The notes under the pieces: generated by a model
Told to the model about the DNA's origin: nothing
Databases searched by the model: none
The model's input: only the letters and a program-made list of their open reading frames with translations
Translations under genes and position numbers: made by a program
Shown: in pieces, positions 27,038 through 37,199 of the stretch
Layout of the letters: each line of letters opens with the position of its first letter
How positions within the stretch are numbered: the first letter of the stretch is position 1
Origin: Aquimarina megaterium XH134
Lineage (GTDB): Bacteria; Bacteroidota; Bacteroidia; Flavobacteriales; Flavobacteriaceae
Reading direction: 5' to 3'
NCBI RefSeq assembly: GCF_000520975.1
Contig: NZ_JACB01000015.1
Coordinates: 124,001-188,000, forward strand
Length of the DNA: 64,000 bases

Positions 27038-28239
27038 AAAACTTCACTCAAAACCTCTAAAGGGTCTTCTTCTTTTTCTTTTATTCGTTCTTCTTCTATA
27101 CTAGTTTCTCTTTTACTACTTACACTTAATACAATACCAATTGCCAGGCAGGTCATCCAAATTGATGTTCCTCCGCTACTAATAAGCGGAAGTGTTTGTC
27201 CTGTTACCGGAAACAACTCTACAGCAACCGCCATATTTATGAACGCCTGAAAAACAATAGGTAAGCCAACACCCATCACTAATAGCTTACCAAAAATATC
27301 TGCGCTTTTGTGGGCAACAATCACCAACCTCAATAATAACAATATGTATAATAACATTAGAAAAACTCCTCCAACAAAACCCCATTCTTCAATAATAATT
27401 GCATAAATAAAATCTGATGATGACTGTGGCAAAAAGTTTCTCTGTACACTTTTACCAGGCCCTGTACCAATAACTCCTCCTCTGGCAATTGCAATTTTTG
27501 CACGTTCTATCTGATAATCTTCCTGAGTATCCTTTTTATCTGTAAAATTTTCTATTCTACTTACCCAAGTATCTACCCTATTTGGAAAAACTCCCGGAAA
27601 TGCCTTTGCAAACAAAATGAAAAAAGTAAGTATCAAAAGCCCGGATCCTAAGATCACCGAAATATATTTTAGCGGATACCCTCCTAGAAATACCAAAACA
27701 ATAACCATTGAAAATATGATTGCTGCAGTAGAAAAATTGGCAGGCAAAATCAACATTAGTACCAAAAACACGGGTAACCACAATGGTAGCAATGTTTCCT
27801 TAAAAGTAACAGCTTTATCTTTAATTTTTGAAAGATATCTAGCTACATAAGCCATTAGAACTACTGCTGCTAAAGTAGAAGGCTGAAAACCTACACCTAC
27901 AAATGGTAAACGAATCCATCTACTTGCGTTTGTCCCTCCGCCTGTTGTATTCTGCGCCAATGTGATTAACAACAGTACAATCACCATTGGTATCATGATA
28001 ATAGAAAGCCCTTTAAAATAATGATGAGGTATTTTATGTACACCATACATGATCAAAAATCCCAAAACCAGATGAGCAAAATGTTTAATCAAAAATCTAA
28101 AAGTATCTCCATCACCACCATACAAATATGCCAAATTACTACTAGCGCTATATACAGGTAGGAACGAAAACAGTGCCAACAAAGCTGCTACCGCCCAGAT
28201 CGCCTTATCCCCTTTTATATTTGCTAACACTTTGGTCAT
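27034..28239 (-). CDS. ftsW: SEDS glycan polymerase FtsW
   Basis: 401 residues with about ten membrane helices. SEDS signatures include [18 protein letters not shown] (the conserved Q-PSE/PST region), [19 protein letters not shown], and [10 protein letters not shown] near the end. The acidic C-terminal tail is cytoplasmic. It works with the class B penicillin-binding protein FtsI (32335-34329) to build septal peptidoglycan. The gene lies 26 bases after murD. Confidence 0.96.
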   Translation of the reverse strand: MTKVLANIKGDKAIWAVAALLALFSFLPVYSASSNLAYLYGGDGDTFRFLIKHFAHLVLGFLIMYGVHKIPHHYFKGLSIIMIPMVIVLLLITLAQNTTGGGTNASRWIRLPFVGVGFQPSTLAAVVLMAYVARYLSKIKDKAVTFKETLLPLWLPVFLVLMLILPANFSTAAIIFSMVIVLVFLGGYPLKYISVILGSGLLILTFFILFAKAFPGVFPNRVDTWVSRIENFTDKKDTQEDYQIERAKIAIARGGVIGTGPGKSVQRNFLPQSSSDFIYAIIIEEWGFVGGVFLMLLYILLLLRLVIVAHKSADIFGKLLVMGVGLPIVFQAFINMAVAVELFPVTGQTLPLISSGGTSIWMTCLAIGIVLSVSSKRETSIEEERIKEKEEDPLEVLSEVL

Positions 28240-28265
28240 TCTACTATTATTTTTCTGTTTTTTTA

Positions 28266-29600
28266 TTACAATTCTCTTACTGCTTCTTTAAACTGCCTCC
28301 CTCTTTCTTCGTAGTTTTTAAATAAATCAAAACTTGCACATGCTGGAGACAACAGTACATTTTCATTTCTCTCAGCTATTTTATACGCCATATTTACAGC
28401 TTCTTTCATCGATTGTGTTTCTATAATATTATCAACACAATTCCCAAATGCATTAATAATCTTGGAGTTGTCTACTCCTAAACAAATAATAGCCTTTACT
28501 TTTTCATTAACCAGTGAATACAATTCTGTATAATCATTTCCTTTGTCTACCCCGCCAACAATCCAAACTGTTGCCGATTTCATAGCATCCAAAGCATAAA
28601 AAGTAGCATTTACGTTTGTCGCTTTAGAATCATTAATGTATTGCACATTATTAATCTTTAATACATCTTCTAATCTATGTTCTACGCCATGAAAGTTTTC
28701 TAGGCACTCTCTAATGGTCGCTTTTCTAATTTTTAACAATTGTGATACTGTAGCGGCGGCCATAGCGTTTTTTACATTGTGATTTCCTTTTAATGCTAAA
28801 TTTGTTGTTGGCATGATTACTTTGTTGTTATCTATTATTATTGTTATATTTTCTTCTTCTAAATATGCTCCATTTTCTACCTTTTTGGTCAATGAAAAAG
28901 GCAGTAACTTTGAACGAACGGGATGTTGTTTTAAATATTCTGTTATTACTGTATCGTCTGCATCATAAATGAAATAATCATTTTCATTTTGGTTCATTGT
29001 AATTCTAAACTTTGATGCGATATAGCTCTCAAACTGATATTCATATCGATCCAAATGATCTGGAGTAATATTTGTAAGAACAGCAATATGAGGAGCAAAA
29101 TCCTCTATTCCATCTAACTGAAAACTACTTAGCTCGAGCACATAAAAAGGAGCATCATTTTCGGCTACTTGTTTTGCAAAACTATCTCCTATATTGCCTG
29201 CTATATTAGCTTTTAACCCCCCGTGCTGAAGCACATAATGCGTAAGCATTGTGGTTGTAGTTTTGCCATTACTCCCAGTAATACCTACAATCTGAGCGGC
29301 TGTGTACTTTGCAGCAAATTCTATCTCAGACACTACAGGAATTCCTTTTTTATTCAGCTTTGCTATTAATGCTACTTTATCAGGAATCCCAGGGCTTTTC
29401 ATAACGATATCTGCATTCAGGATTTTAATTTCTGTATGCTCTTGTTCTTCCCATTCAATTTCAAAATTTCTAAGAACTTCTTTATATTGATCTGTAATTG
29501 TCCCTTTATCCGAAACAAAAACATCGAATCCTTCTTTTTTACCCAGAATAGCAGTTCCTACTCCACTTTCTCCTGCTCCCAGCACTACCAGCCTTTTCAT
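28266..29600 (-). CDS. murD: UDP-N-acetylmuramoyl-L-alanine-D-glutamate ligase MurD
   Basis: 444 residues. It has the N-terminal GAGESGVGTAILGKKEG, the Mur-ligase P-loop GITGSNGKTTTTML and the C-terminal INDSKATNVNATFYAL with the catalytic-site Lys and Asn region. It adds D-Glu to UDP-MurNAc-L-Ala. It begins one base after the mraY stop. Confidence 0.97.
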   Translation of the reverse strand: MKRLVVLGAGESGVGTAILGKKEGFDVFVSDKGTITDQYKEVLRNFEIEWEEQEHTEIKILNADIVMKSPGIPDKVALIAKLNKKGIPVVSEIEFAAKYTAAQIVGITGSNGKTTTTMLTHYVLQHGGLKANIAGNIGDSFAKQVAENDAPFYVLELSSFQLDGIEDFAPHIAVLTNITPDHLDRYEYQFESYIASKFRITMNQNENDYFIYDADDTVITEYLKQHPVRSKLLPFSLTKKVENGAYLEEENITIIIDNNKVIMPTTNLALKGNHNVKNAMAAATVSQLLKIRKATIRECLENFHGVEHRLEDVLKINNVQYINDSKATNVNATFYALDAMKSATVWIVGGVDKGNDYTELYSLVNEKVKAIICLGVDNSKIINAFGNCVDNIIETQSMKEAVNMAYKIAERNENVLLSPACASFDLFKNYEERGRQFKEAVREL

Positions 29601-29601
29601 A

Positions 29602-30834
29602 CTACCTAACTTTTAATGTAATCACTGCTATGATTGCCATAAAAATGCCGACAATCCAGAATCTGGTAACGATCTTACTTTCATGTATTCCTTTTTTTTG
29701 ATAGTGATGATGTAATGGAGACATTAGAAAAATCCTTCTTCCTTCTCCATGTTTCTTTTTGGTATATTTAAACCAACTCACCTGCATCATTACTGATACG
29801 GTTTCAATAAAAAAGATGCCACATAAAATTGGGATCAAAAATTCTTTACGTATTGCAATTGCTATCACTGCTATTATTCCTCCAATAGTAAGACTACCTG
29901 TATCCCCCATAAACACCTGAGCCGGATATGTATTATACCATAGAAATCCTACTAATGCTCCTGCAAATGCAGTAATATAGATGGTCATTTCTCCAGAATT
30001 TGGGATATACATCACATTGAGATAGTCTGAAAAAATAATGTTACCAGACACCCATGCAAAAAGAGCTAATGTTAACACCATTATTGCAGATGAGCCTGCT
30101 GCAAGGCCATCAATCCCATCGGTTAGATTTGCTCCATTTGATACTGCCGTAACAATAAAAATGACAATAGGTATAAAAATTAACCAAGCATATTTTTCCA
30201 TTTCAGGACTAATCCAGGTAATCAAATCTGAATAGTCAAACTCATTATTTTTAAAAAAAGGTATGGTAGTTTTTGTAGATTTTATAGCAGGATTAAAATC
30301 GGACACCTCTTCTCCTGTATTTACAACTTGCTCTGTTTCTGATTTTACTTTTTCTTCTTTGATAGTAATATCATTATGAAAATACATTGTACATCCTACA
30401 ATAAGTCCAAGTCCAACCTGTCCTATTATCTTAAATTTTCCTGCCAGTCCTTCTTTATCTTTTCTTTTTATTTTTAAGTAATCATCTGTAAAGCCAATAA
30501 CTCCCATCCATAATGTAGTAACAATCAATAAGATTACGTATATATTATCAAGCTTAGCAAACAGTAATACAGGTACTAGAGTTGCCAAAATAATAATGAT
30601 CCCTCCCATGGTTGGTGTACCAGCTTTTTCGGCTTGACCATCCAAGCCCAGCTCACGAATGCTTTCTCCCATCTGTTTCTTTCTAAGAAAATTTATGATT
30701 CGTTTACCATAAATTGTAGAGATCAATAGCGACAAAATAATTGCCATTGCTGCCCTAAAAGTGATAAACTGAAACAACGTCGCCCCGGGGAACTGGTATT
30801 CGTTTTCCAAATATTCGAATAGATAGTATAGCAT
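29602..30834 (-). CDS. mraY: MraY, phospho-MurNAc-pentapeptide translocase
   Basis: 410 residues, about 50 longer than E. coli MraY. Polytopic, with the family motifs KAGTPTMGG, the catalytic FTDDYLK (residues 115-121), [12 protein letters not shown] and [11 protein letters not shown], and the C-terminal [10 protein letters not shown]. The extra length is a polar, acidic insert at about 155-215 between two membrane helices. It contains [16 protein letters not shown], and the active-site side is intact. It makes lipid I. murF, often beside mraY elsewhere, is absent here. Confidence 0.97.
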   Translation of the reverse strand: MLYYLFEYLENEYQFPGATLFQFITFRAAMAIILSLLISTIYGKRIINFLRKKQMGESIRELGLDGQAEKAGTPTMGGIIIILATLVPVLLFAKLDNIYVILLIVTTLWMGVIGFTDDYLKIKRKDKEGLAGKFKIIGQVGLGLIVGCTMYFHNDITIKEEKVKSETEQVVNTGEEVSDFNPAIKSTKTTIPFFKNNEFDYSDLITWISPEMEKYAWLIFIPIVIFIVTAVSNGANLTDGIDGLAAGSSAIMVLTLALFAWVSGNIIFSDYLNVMYIPNSGEMTIYITAFAGALVGFLWYNTYPAQVFMGDTGSLTIGGIIAVIAIAIRKEFLIPILCGIFFIETVSVMMQVSWFKYTKKKHGEGRRIFLMSPLHHHYQKKGIHESKIVTRFWIVGIFMAIIAVITLKVR

Positions 30835-30874
30835 AAGTTACTACCTCTAACTCTTTTTTAAGAGAGTAAAGGAT

Positions 30875-32338
30875 TTATTTATTTAGTTTTTTTAGTTCTT
30901 GTTTGACAATTTCAAAATCATTAAAATCGGTTCGTTCTCCATTAATTTCCTGATAGGTTTCATGTCCTTTACCAGCAATAAGAATGATATCATCTTTATT
31001 TGCTAATTGGCATGCAGTTTTAATAGCTTGTTTCCTGTCTGTAATTGATAGTGTTTTTTTATAATCCTGCGGCTCCACCCCTTTCTCAATATCTTCTATA
31101 ATCTGATCTGGATTTTCTGTTCTGGGATTATCACTTGTGAAAATTGTTTTATTACTAAGTCTTGCTGCAATGTTTCCCATCACAGGTCGTTTCATTTTAT
31201 CTCTATCACCACCACATCCTACAACCGTAATCAATGTTTCATTATTAGTTCGAATATCATTAATAGTCTCTAACACATTTTTTAATGCATCGGGTGTATG
31301 AGCATAATCAACTATTGCTGTAATTTTTTCATCAGAGATCAGATATTGAAATCTACCACTTACACTTTGCAAGTCGCTTAATAGTTGAAGGGTTTCTAAG
31401 GTTTCAAGTCCTAATAATTCGGCCGTACCAAAAATTGCCAGTAGATTGTATGCATTAAAACTACCTATTAATTTTGCCCATACTTCATGATCATTCAACT
31501 TTAGCAATAACCCTTCTAGACTACTTTCTAAAATTTGGCCTCTATAATCGGCATAGGATTTTAAAGCATAAGTATGCTGTTTTGCTTTAGTATTTTGAAT
31601 CATAAAACTTCCGTTTTTATCATCTTTATTAACCAATGCAAAAGCGTTTGCCGGCAATTCATCAAAAAATGTTTTCTTTACATCACGATATTCTTTGAAT
31701 GTATTGTGATAATCTAAATGATCATGAGACAGATTCGTAAAGATTCCTCCGGCAAAATCTAATCCTTCTGTACGTTTTTGATGTATCCCATGAGAACTAA
31801 CTTCCATAAAACAGTATTCTACCCCTGCAATATTCATTTCTTTGAGGTAGTAGTTAATAGTTAAAGAATCTGGAGTCGTATGTGTCGCATTATACACCTT
31901 GGTATCTACCACAACTTTTACTGTAGACAACAAGCCTACTTTAAACCCCGCTTTCTTAAAAAGCTGATACAATAAAGTTGCAATTGTTGTTTTACCATTG
32001 GTACCTGTCACTCCAACTAATTTTAGATTTCCGGAAGGAGAGTCATAATAATTAGACGCCATAATTGCCAATGCAGATTGCGTATCTTCGACCTCTACAT
32101 AGGTTACACCACTAACTGCAATATTCGGAACCTTTTCGCAGATCACAACCAGAGCTCCCCGATCAACGGCTTTTTCTATAAAATCGTGACCATCTGAAAC
32201 AGAACCTCTAATAGCTACAAATACATCATCTTGCTCGACTTTTCTTGAGTCGAATTCAATCTTATTAATGCTCATTGTTGTATTACCAACTACGGCATTA
32301 ATCGATACCTTATATAGAATGTCTTTTAACTCTATCAC
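30875..32338 (-). CDS. murE: MurE, UDP-MurNAc-tripeptide synthetase (meso-DAP type)
   Basis: 487 residues. It has the P-loop GVTGTNGKTTIATLLYQL, THTTPDS, and the specificity motif SDNPRTENP. The Asp-Asn-Pro-Arg is typical of ligases that add meso-diaminopimelate, not lysine. It has the Mur-ligase C-terminal VDYAHTPDAL. It overlaps ftsI by 4 bases. Confidence 0.97.
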   Translation of the reverse strand: MIELKDILYKVSINAVVGNTTMSINKIEFDSRKVEQDDVFVAIRGSVSDGHDFIEKAVDRGALVVICEKVPNIAVSGVTYVEVEDTQSALAIMASNYYDSPSGNLKLVGVTGTNGKTTIATLLYQLFKKAGFKVGLLSTVKVVVDTKVYNATHTTPDSLTINYYLKEMNIAGVEYCFMEVSSHGIHQKRTEGLDFAGGIFTNLSHDHLDYHNTFKEYRDVKKTFFDELPANAFALVNKDDKNGSFMIQNTKAKQHTYALKSYADYRGQILESSLEGLLLKLNDHEVWAKLIGSFNAYNLLAIFGTAELLGLETLETLQLLSDLQSVSGRFQYLISDEKITAIVDYAHTPDALKNVLETINDIRTNNETLITVVGCGGDRDKMKRPVMGNIAARLSNKTIFTSDNPRTENPDQIIEDIEKGVEPQDYKKTLSITDRKQAIKTACQLANKDDIILIAGKGHETYQEINGERTDFNDFEIVKQELKKLNK

Positions 32339-34329
32339 GATAATTCTAATCTCACTGTTTGGTTTATCTTTACTTTAGTTCCTGGTTCTATAGATTGTTT
32401 TTTCACTCTTCCTGATCCTTTTAATTCGACTTTCAGTCCCATATTTTCTAAAAGAGAGATCACATCCATGGCTGGCATACCTGTTACATTAGGCATTATA
32501 GTCTTGTATTTTTGAGCATTCTGATAATACTTCTCATAACTATTTACAACTGATTTACTTTCGACAACAGCATAAGATACTTCATCAATTACCGGTATAT
32601 CGTTATATATTTTTGTAGCAATGGTTTTGAACACCGGAGCAGCAACTTCACTACCATAATATCCTTTTTTCTTATTTGGTTTATGCACCACTACAATGCA
32701 AGAATAAATAGGTTTATCAGATGGAAAATAGCCCGCAAAAGATGATATGTATTCACGTTCTTTGTCTTTTCCATAATTTCCCCAACATGTGCCTGTTTTG
32801 CCTGCAATACCAAAATTATTAGTACGGATATTATCTGCTGTTCCTCTCTTAACCACATTCTTCATCATCTCCTGAACAATTTTTGCAGTTTCTTTAGAAC
32901 ATATTGTTGGATTAAGAATTTCTTTATCAAATCTCTCCCTGGTTTTATCCCATGTTTTGACTTCTTTAATAAATCTAGGTTTTACCATTTCGCCATCATT
33001 AGCGATTGCATTATAAAAAACCAATGTTTGTAATGGCGTAATTGCAACACCGTAGCCATGTGCCATCCATGGCAATGTGGTTCCGTACCAATCTTTATCT
33101 CCTGGATAAGGAATTTTGGGTTTTCCTTCTCCTTTAATTGCCAATCCAAGTGTTTCTCCAAGCCCCATATTAATTAACCGATCTACAAACTTCCTGGGAT
33201 TATCTTTATAGTTTTCATTAATCATCTTAGCAAAAGCAGTATTCGATGATAACTCAAATGCTTTTGCCGCAGATATTTTTCCATATCCTCCCCATTTAGA
33301 ATCTTTTACAATTCTATCATAAAACTTAACACGACCATTTTCTGTATCCACCACATAACTCGAATCAATAACTCTGTCCTCTAAAGCAGCAACCATTGTC
33401 ATTAATTTAAATGTAGACCCTGGTTCATGAGATTCTCCAACAGCATAATTAAGTTTCTCATAATATTTCCCTGCATTCGTACGTCCCAGATTGGAGATCG
33501 CTTTTATCTCTCCTGTTTTAGTTTCCATAACTACTACAGTGCCATGCTCTGCTTCAAATGTTTCAAGCTGGGCTAGTAATGCGTGATGTGCTATATCTTG
33601 TATATTTACATCTATGGTAGAAACAACATCATACCCATCTTGTGGCTCTACTTCATTAGCATCCCCTATAGGTTTCCATTGATTTTTTGCTATCTTTTGT
33701 TTTTTTCGTTTTCCTTCTTTCCCTCTTAAAAACGGCCCATAAGCTCCCTCCAAACCTACTCTGGTATAGTACCCTTGCTCATCCCTTCTTTCATATCCAA
33801 CAGTACGCTCAGCTATTTTTCCTATAGGATGTTCTCTTACCGTGCGCTGCTCTACTATTAACCCTCCTCGATTAGCTCCATATTCGAACAAAGGGAACTT
33901 TTTAACTCTCATATACTGAGAATACCCTAAATTTCTTCGTAACAACAAATACCTGTTTCTATTCGCTCTTGCGGTTCTTATAATTTTGTCATAGTATGAA
34001 ACTGGTTTTCCAAATTCTTTAGATAATGCTTCGCAAAGTGGTTTAATATGTGCTCTAAAATCTTTATCATTAACTGCCAATGCATCAAATCGTATATCAT
34101 ATTTAGGAACAGATGTTGCTAAAAGGTTTCCCTTACTATCATACAGGTTACCTCTGTTCGCAGGAATATCAAAGGTTTTAAAAACCCGTTCCTGAGCTTT
34201 CTTACGATACATATCTCCTTCTACAAACTGTATATTTACCAACTTAGCCAATACTGCTATTGCAAAGATGAACATACACGCTGCTATGAAATACAATCGG
34301 TTTAATATGTTTTTTTCTTTTATTGCCAA
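32335..34329 (-). CDS. ftsI: FtsI-type class B penicillin-binding protein with PASTA domain
   Basis: 664 residues. One N-terminal membrane helix at about 13-33 and a dimerisation domain with EHPIGKIAERTVG lead to the transpeptidase. Its active-site motifs are SxxK (GSTFK, near residue 303), SSN (ELSSNTAF) and KTG (AGKTGTCWG, near 511). A single C-terminal PASTA domain at about 608-664 starts MPNVTGMPAMDVISLL. E. coli FtsI lacks PASTA, while Bacteroidota and Gram-positive homologues often have it. It cross-links septal peptidoglycan with FtsW. Confidence 0.96.
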   Translation of the reverse strand: MAIKEKNILNRLYFIAACMFIFAIAVLAKLVNIQFVEGDMYRKKAQERVFKTFDIPANRGNLYDSKGNLLATSVPKYDIRFDALAVNDKDFRAHIKPLCEALSKEFGKPVSYYDKIIRTARANRNRYLLLRRNLGYSQYMRVKKFPLFEYGANRGGLIVEQRTVREHPIGKIAERTVGYERRDEQGYYTRVGLEGAYGPFLRGKEGKRKKQKIAKNQWKPIGDANEVEPQDGYDVVSTIDVNIQDIAHHALLAQLETFEAEHGTVVVMETKTGEIKAISNLGRTNAGKYYEKLNYAVGESHEPGSTFKLMTMVAALEDRVIDSSYVVDTENGRVKFYDRIVKDSKWGGYGKISAAKAFELSSNTAFAKMINENYKDNPRKFVDRLINMGLGETLGLAIKGEGKPKIPYPGDKDWYGTTLPWMAHGYGVAITPLQTLVFYNAIANDGEMVKPRFIKEVKTWDKTRERFDKEILNPTICSKETAKIVQEMMKNVVKRGTADNIRTNNFGIAGKTGTCWGNYGKDKEREYISSFAGYFPSDKPIYSCIVVVHKPNKKKGYYGSEVAAPVFKTIATKIYNDIPVIDEVSYAVVESKSVVNSYEKYYQNAQKYKTIMPNVTGMPAMDVISLLENMGLKVELKGSGRVKKQSIEPGTKVKINQTVRLELS

Positions 34330-34333
34330 CAGC

Positions 34334-34645
34334 TTACTTTTTTACTATTATTTTTCTTGGAGGCCTTTCGGGTCGTTTTAGCCCTTTTTGCGTCATCTTT
34401 TTTATTATTGATGACTCCATCTTCAATCTCATCAATTCGGTTTTTCCATCTACAAAATGTGTCCTTAATTCTCTAACTTCATTATTCAATCTAGCAATCT
34501 CATGCACCTTACTCTCTGCATTATGTGAACTTGCAATCATTATTATTGCCAAAAAAGAAAGAAACAATAACATTCTCCAATTTTTCATTGCATCATCTGC
34601 AATAAGAAACTTACCTTTTAATATGTCATAAATTGTCTGCTTCAA
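34334..34645 (-). CDS. ftsL: FtsL-like cell division protein
   Basis: 103 residues. A short cytoplasmic start is followed by one membrane helix (about 25-42: WRMLLFLSFLAIIMIA) and a periplasmic coiled coil (EIARLNNEVRELRTHFVDG). The tail is basic (RPERPPRKIIVKK). Sequence similarity to other FtsL proteins is low, as usual; topology and place between rsmH (4-base overlap) and ftsI identify it. It should pair with an FtsB-like protein and FtsQ. Confidence 0.9.
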   Translation of the reverse strand: MKQTIYDILKGKFLIADDAMKNWRMLLFLSFLAIIMIASSHNAESKVHEIARLNNEVRELRTHFVDGKTELMRLKMESSIIKKMTQKGLKRPERPPRKIIVKK

Positions 34646-35547
34646 ATTCTTTCGGCTATTCTCAATTTAGCACTTCGTGCTCTATTATTTTCTTTAACTT
34701 CTTCTTCATCTGGAACTATCAATCCACCTACTTTTTTAAAAGGTACGGACACGTTACCATATATATCTTTTTCTGGCTCTCCTTCAAACATCCCGCTACG
34801 TATAAATCTCTTCACCAATCTATCTTCTAAAGAATGATAAGAGATCAGGCTAATTCTTCCTTCGACATCCAAAAGCTCTGTTGTTTGTATCAAAAACTCT
34901 TTAAGAGCTTCAATCTCCTGATTTACTTCGATTCTAATTGCTTGATATATCTGTGCCAGTATCTTATGTTCTTTATGCTTTGGTAAAAACGGCCTAAGCA
35001 CTTCTTTTAATTCTACACTGGTTCTTAAACTCTCTTCTTTTCTGGCTCCAACTATTGCTCTTGCTAGCTTAGGAGCATTTCTCAATTCTCCATATTGCAA
35101 AAACATCATTCTTAAATCAGACTCATCATATTCATTGATTACATGATAAGCCGATATTTCTCTGTTTTGATTCATCCTCATATCCAGATCTGCTTCAAAC
35201 CTAGTAGAAAAGCCCCTATCTGCTACATCAAATTGATGTGAAGAAACCCCAAAATCCCCCAAGATTCCATCTACTTTTCTAACCCCATAGAATCGTAGAA
35301 ATCGTTTAATAAACCTAAAGTTTTCGTTTATTAAGGTAAATCGATCATCATCAATCGCATTCTCTAAAGCATCCTGATCCTGATCAAAAGCAAACAATTT
35401 GCCTTCTGGCCCCAATCGCTTCAGAATTTCACTAGAATGACCTCCTCCCCCAAATGTGACATCGACATAAATCCCATTTGGTTTTACTGCTAATCCATCT
35501 ACCGTTTCTTTAAGTAAAACCGGGTTATGATATTCCATCTCTTTCAT
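34642..35547 (-). CDS. rsmH: RsmH, 16S rRNA m4C1402 methyltransferase
   Basis: 301 residues. The SAM-binding motif is VDVTFGGGGHSSEIL. Family signatures include DLDMRMNQ, the helical insert typical of MraW, and SYHSLEDRLVKRFI near the C-terminus. It methylates N4 of C1402 in 16S rRNA. It is second in the dcw cluster, after mraZ. Confidence 0.97.
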   Translation of the reverse strand: MKEMEYHNPVLLKETVDGLAVKPNGIYVDVTFGGGGHSSEILKRLGPEGKLFAFDQDQDALENAIDDDRFTLINENFRFIKRFLRFYGVRKVDGILGDFGVSSHQFDVADRGFSTRFEADLDMRMNQNREISAYHVINEYDESDLRMMFLQYGELRNAPKLARAIVGARKEESLRTSVELKEVLRPFLPKHKEHKILAQIYQAIRIEVNQEIEALKEFLIQTTELLDVEGRISLISYHSLEDRLVKRFIRSGMFEGEPEKDIYGNVSVPFKKVGGLIVPDEEEVKENNRARSAKLRIAERI

Positions 35548-35638
35548 TTTTTCTTTTCTAGTTTTAATAGTCTAAATAAAAGCTAAACACCTCTACTAAT
35601 CCTTGTCAGAATAAGCGTTTTAACTTCTATCAATTCTA

Positions 35639-36106
35639 TCAATCATGATCTATTTCGTCATCAAAACCCATTACCTCTTCTGCCAAATCTGCAAAATCAA
35701 CAGCTGCATCATCAATTGCCTTTTCATATTGATCTTTGTCCCAAATCTCTATAATATTTACAGCAGATGACAACACCAGATCCTTAGTAATCCCTGCGAA
35801 GCCAACCAGATCTTTTGGAATCAAAAGTCGACCAGCTGCGTCAATTTCAACTACTTTTACACCAGCAGTAAATTTTCTGATGAAATCATTATTTTTCTTT
35901 TTAAAGCGGTTGAGTTTATTAATTTTTTGCATCAAAAGATTCCATTCTGCCATTGGATACAACTCCAAACAAGATTGAAAAACAGCTCTTTTTAATACAA
36001 ATCCATCTTGTAGCACCGGCGAGAGTTGCTTCTTAAAAGCCACAGGCATCATCAGACGTCCCTTAGCGTCTGCCTTACACTCGTATGTGCCGATTAGATT
36101 TACCAC
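35639..36106 (-). CDS. mraZ: MraZ, transcriptional regulator of the dcw cluster
   Basis: 155 residues with two SpoVT/AbrB-like half-domains. Each has the signature pair of this family: DAKGRLMMPVAFKKQL near residue 13 and DAAGRLLIPKDL near residue 93. MraZ forms a ring-shaped oligomer that binds short direct repeats in its own promoter and represses the cluster. Matching repeats lie upstream at 36151-36177. It is the first gene of the cluster. Confidence 0.97.
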   Translation of the reverse strand: MVNLIGTYECKADAKGRLMMPVAFKKQLSPVLQDGFVLKRAVFQSCLELYPMAEWNLLMQKINKLNRFKKKNNDFIRKFTAGVKVVEIDAAGRLLIPKDLVGFAGITKDLVLSSAVNIIEIWDKDQYEKAIDDAAVDFADLAEEVMGFDDEIDHD

Positions 36107-36133
36107 TTTTATTTCCCTAAACGTTTAATTAGT

Positions 36134-36177
36134 CAAATATATTGAAAAAATTACCACTTTTTACCACAATTTACCAC
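36134..36177 (-). promoter_or_regulatory. dcw promoter with MraZ operator repeats
   Basis: On the minus strand TATATTTG (36141-36134) fits the -7 consensus TAnnTTTG, about 27 bases before the mraZ start. Upstream lie three GTGGTAA direct repeats with an exact 10-base period (36151-36157, 36161-36167, 36171-36177). MraZ is known to bind short GTGG/TGGG direct repeats of this spacing. The boxes overlap the -33 region, which would allow direct repression. Confidence 0.75.
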
Positions 36178-36376
36178 ATTGTTAATAAATTGTCTTCTAA
36201 ACAGTAAAGCCACAACTACTAAAAACTTTAAGATTTTGTTTATCAGCACACTACGGCAACACTTGTGAATTCTTGGTTTCACCTAATTTGAGATAGAAAT
36301 AATAGGTCGCAAAAAAAAATATAAAAAATCATTCTGTAGTATTAATAAAAAATCCCAAAACTAATTATGAAAATGC

Positions 36377-36384
36377 TATATTTG
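36377..36384 (+). promoter_or_regulatory. -7 promoter element of the alpha/beta hydrolase gene
   Basis: TATATTTG fits TAnnTTTG and lies 25 bases before the ATG at 36410. It probably also drives engB. Confidence 0.55.
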
Positions 36385-36409
36385 CTTTTAATTCTTGTAA
36401 GAAGTATTA

Positions 36410-37180
36410 ATGAAGCACGAATTAAAAAAAGACGGAAAATTTAGTTATCTAGATTTAGGGGAAGGCACACCAATCATCATTTTACACGGATTGATGGGTG
36501 GTTTGAGTAATTTTGAAGGTGTTAGTTCTTACTTCCCTGAACACGGATATAAGGTACTGATTCCAGAGCTCCCTGTATACACTTTACCATTACTAAAAAC
36601 CAAAGTTAGTACCTATGCCAGGTACCTTAAAGATTTTATAGATCACTTAGGATATGGTGATAAAGAAGTTATACTTCTAGGTAATTCTCTAGGGGGACAC
36701 ATTGCACTTTTATGCACCAAAATGTTTCCCGAAAAAGTAAAAGGTTTGGTCATAACCGGAAGTTCTGGCCTTTATGAAAGTGCTATGGGAGAGAGTTACC
36801 CGAAACGAGGTGACTATGAATACATTAAAGCTAAAGCAGAAAATGTATTCTATGATCCCGAAATTGCTACCAAAGAAATTGTAGATGAAGTATACGCTAC
36901 TGTTAATGATCGAAATAAATTAATTAGAACTCTTGCAATTGCAAAGAGTGCTATTCGACATAACATGGCAAAAGATTTACCAAACATGAATACCCCAACT
37001 TGTATTATTTGGGGGAAAAATGATAATGTTACTCCTCCAGAAGTTGCAGATGATTTTAATCGTTTATTACCTGATTCTGATTTATACTGGATTGACAAAT
37101 GTGGTCATGCTGCTATGATGGAGCATCCCGAAGAATTTAATCGTTTACTATACAATTGGTTACAAGAACGTAACTTCTAA
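36410..37180 (+). CDS. Alpha/beta hydrolase
   Basis: 256 residues, cytoplasmic. It has the HG oxyanion region ILHGLMGGLSNFEG, the nucleophile elbow LLGNSLGGHIALL (G-x-S-x-G with the catalytic Ser), an acid-loop candidate WGKNDNVTPPE, and the catalytic His region CGHAAMMEHPEEF. All triad members are thus present. The substrate is unknown. Resemblance to MenH/BioH-like and dienelactone-type hydrolases is only general. It is followed 19 bases later by engB, and both are probably driven by the TATATTTG promoter. Confidence 0.92.
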   Translation: MKHELKKDGKFSYLDLGEGTPIIILHGLMGGLSNFEGVSSYFPEHGYKVLIPELPVYTLPLLKTKVSTYARYLKDFIDHLGYGDKEVILLGNSLGGHIALLCTKMFPEKVKGLVITGSSGLYESAMGESYPKRGDYEYIKAKAENVFYDPEIATKEIVDEVYATVNDRNKLIRTLAIAKSAIRHNMAKDLPNMNTPTCIIWGKNDNVTPPEVADDFNRLLPDSDLYWIDKCGHAAMMEHPEEFNRLLYNWLQERNF

Positions 37181-37199
37181 TCATAATTGATTTGATACT

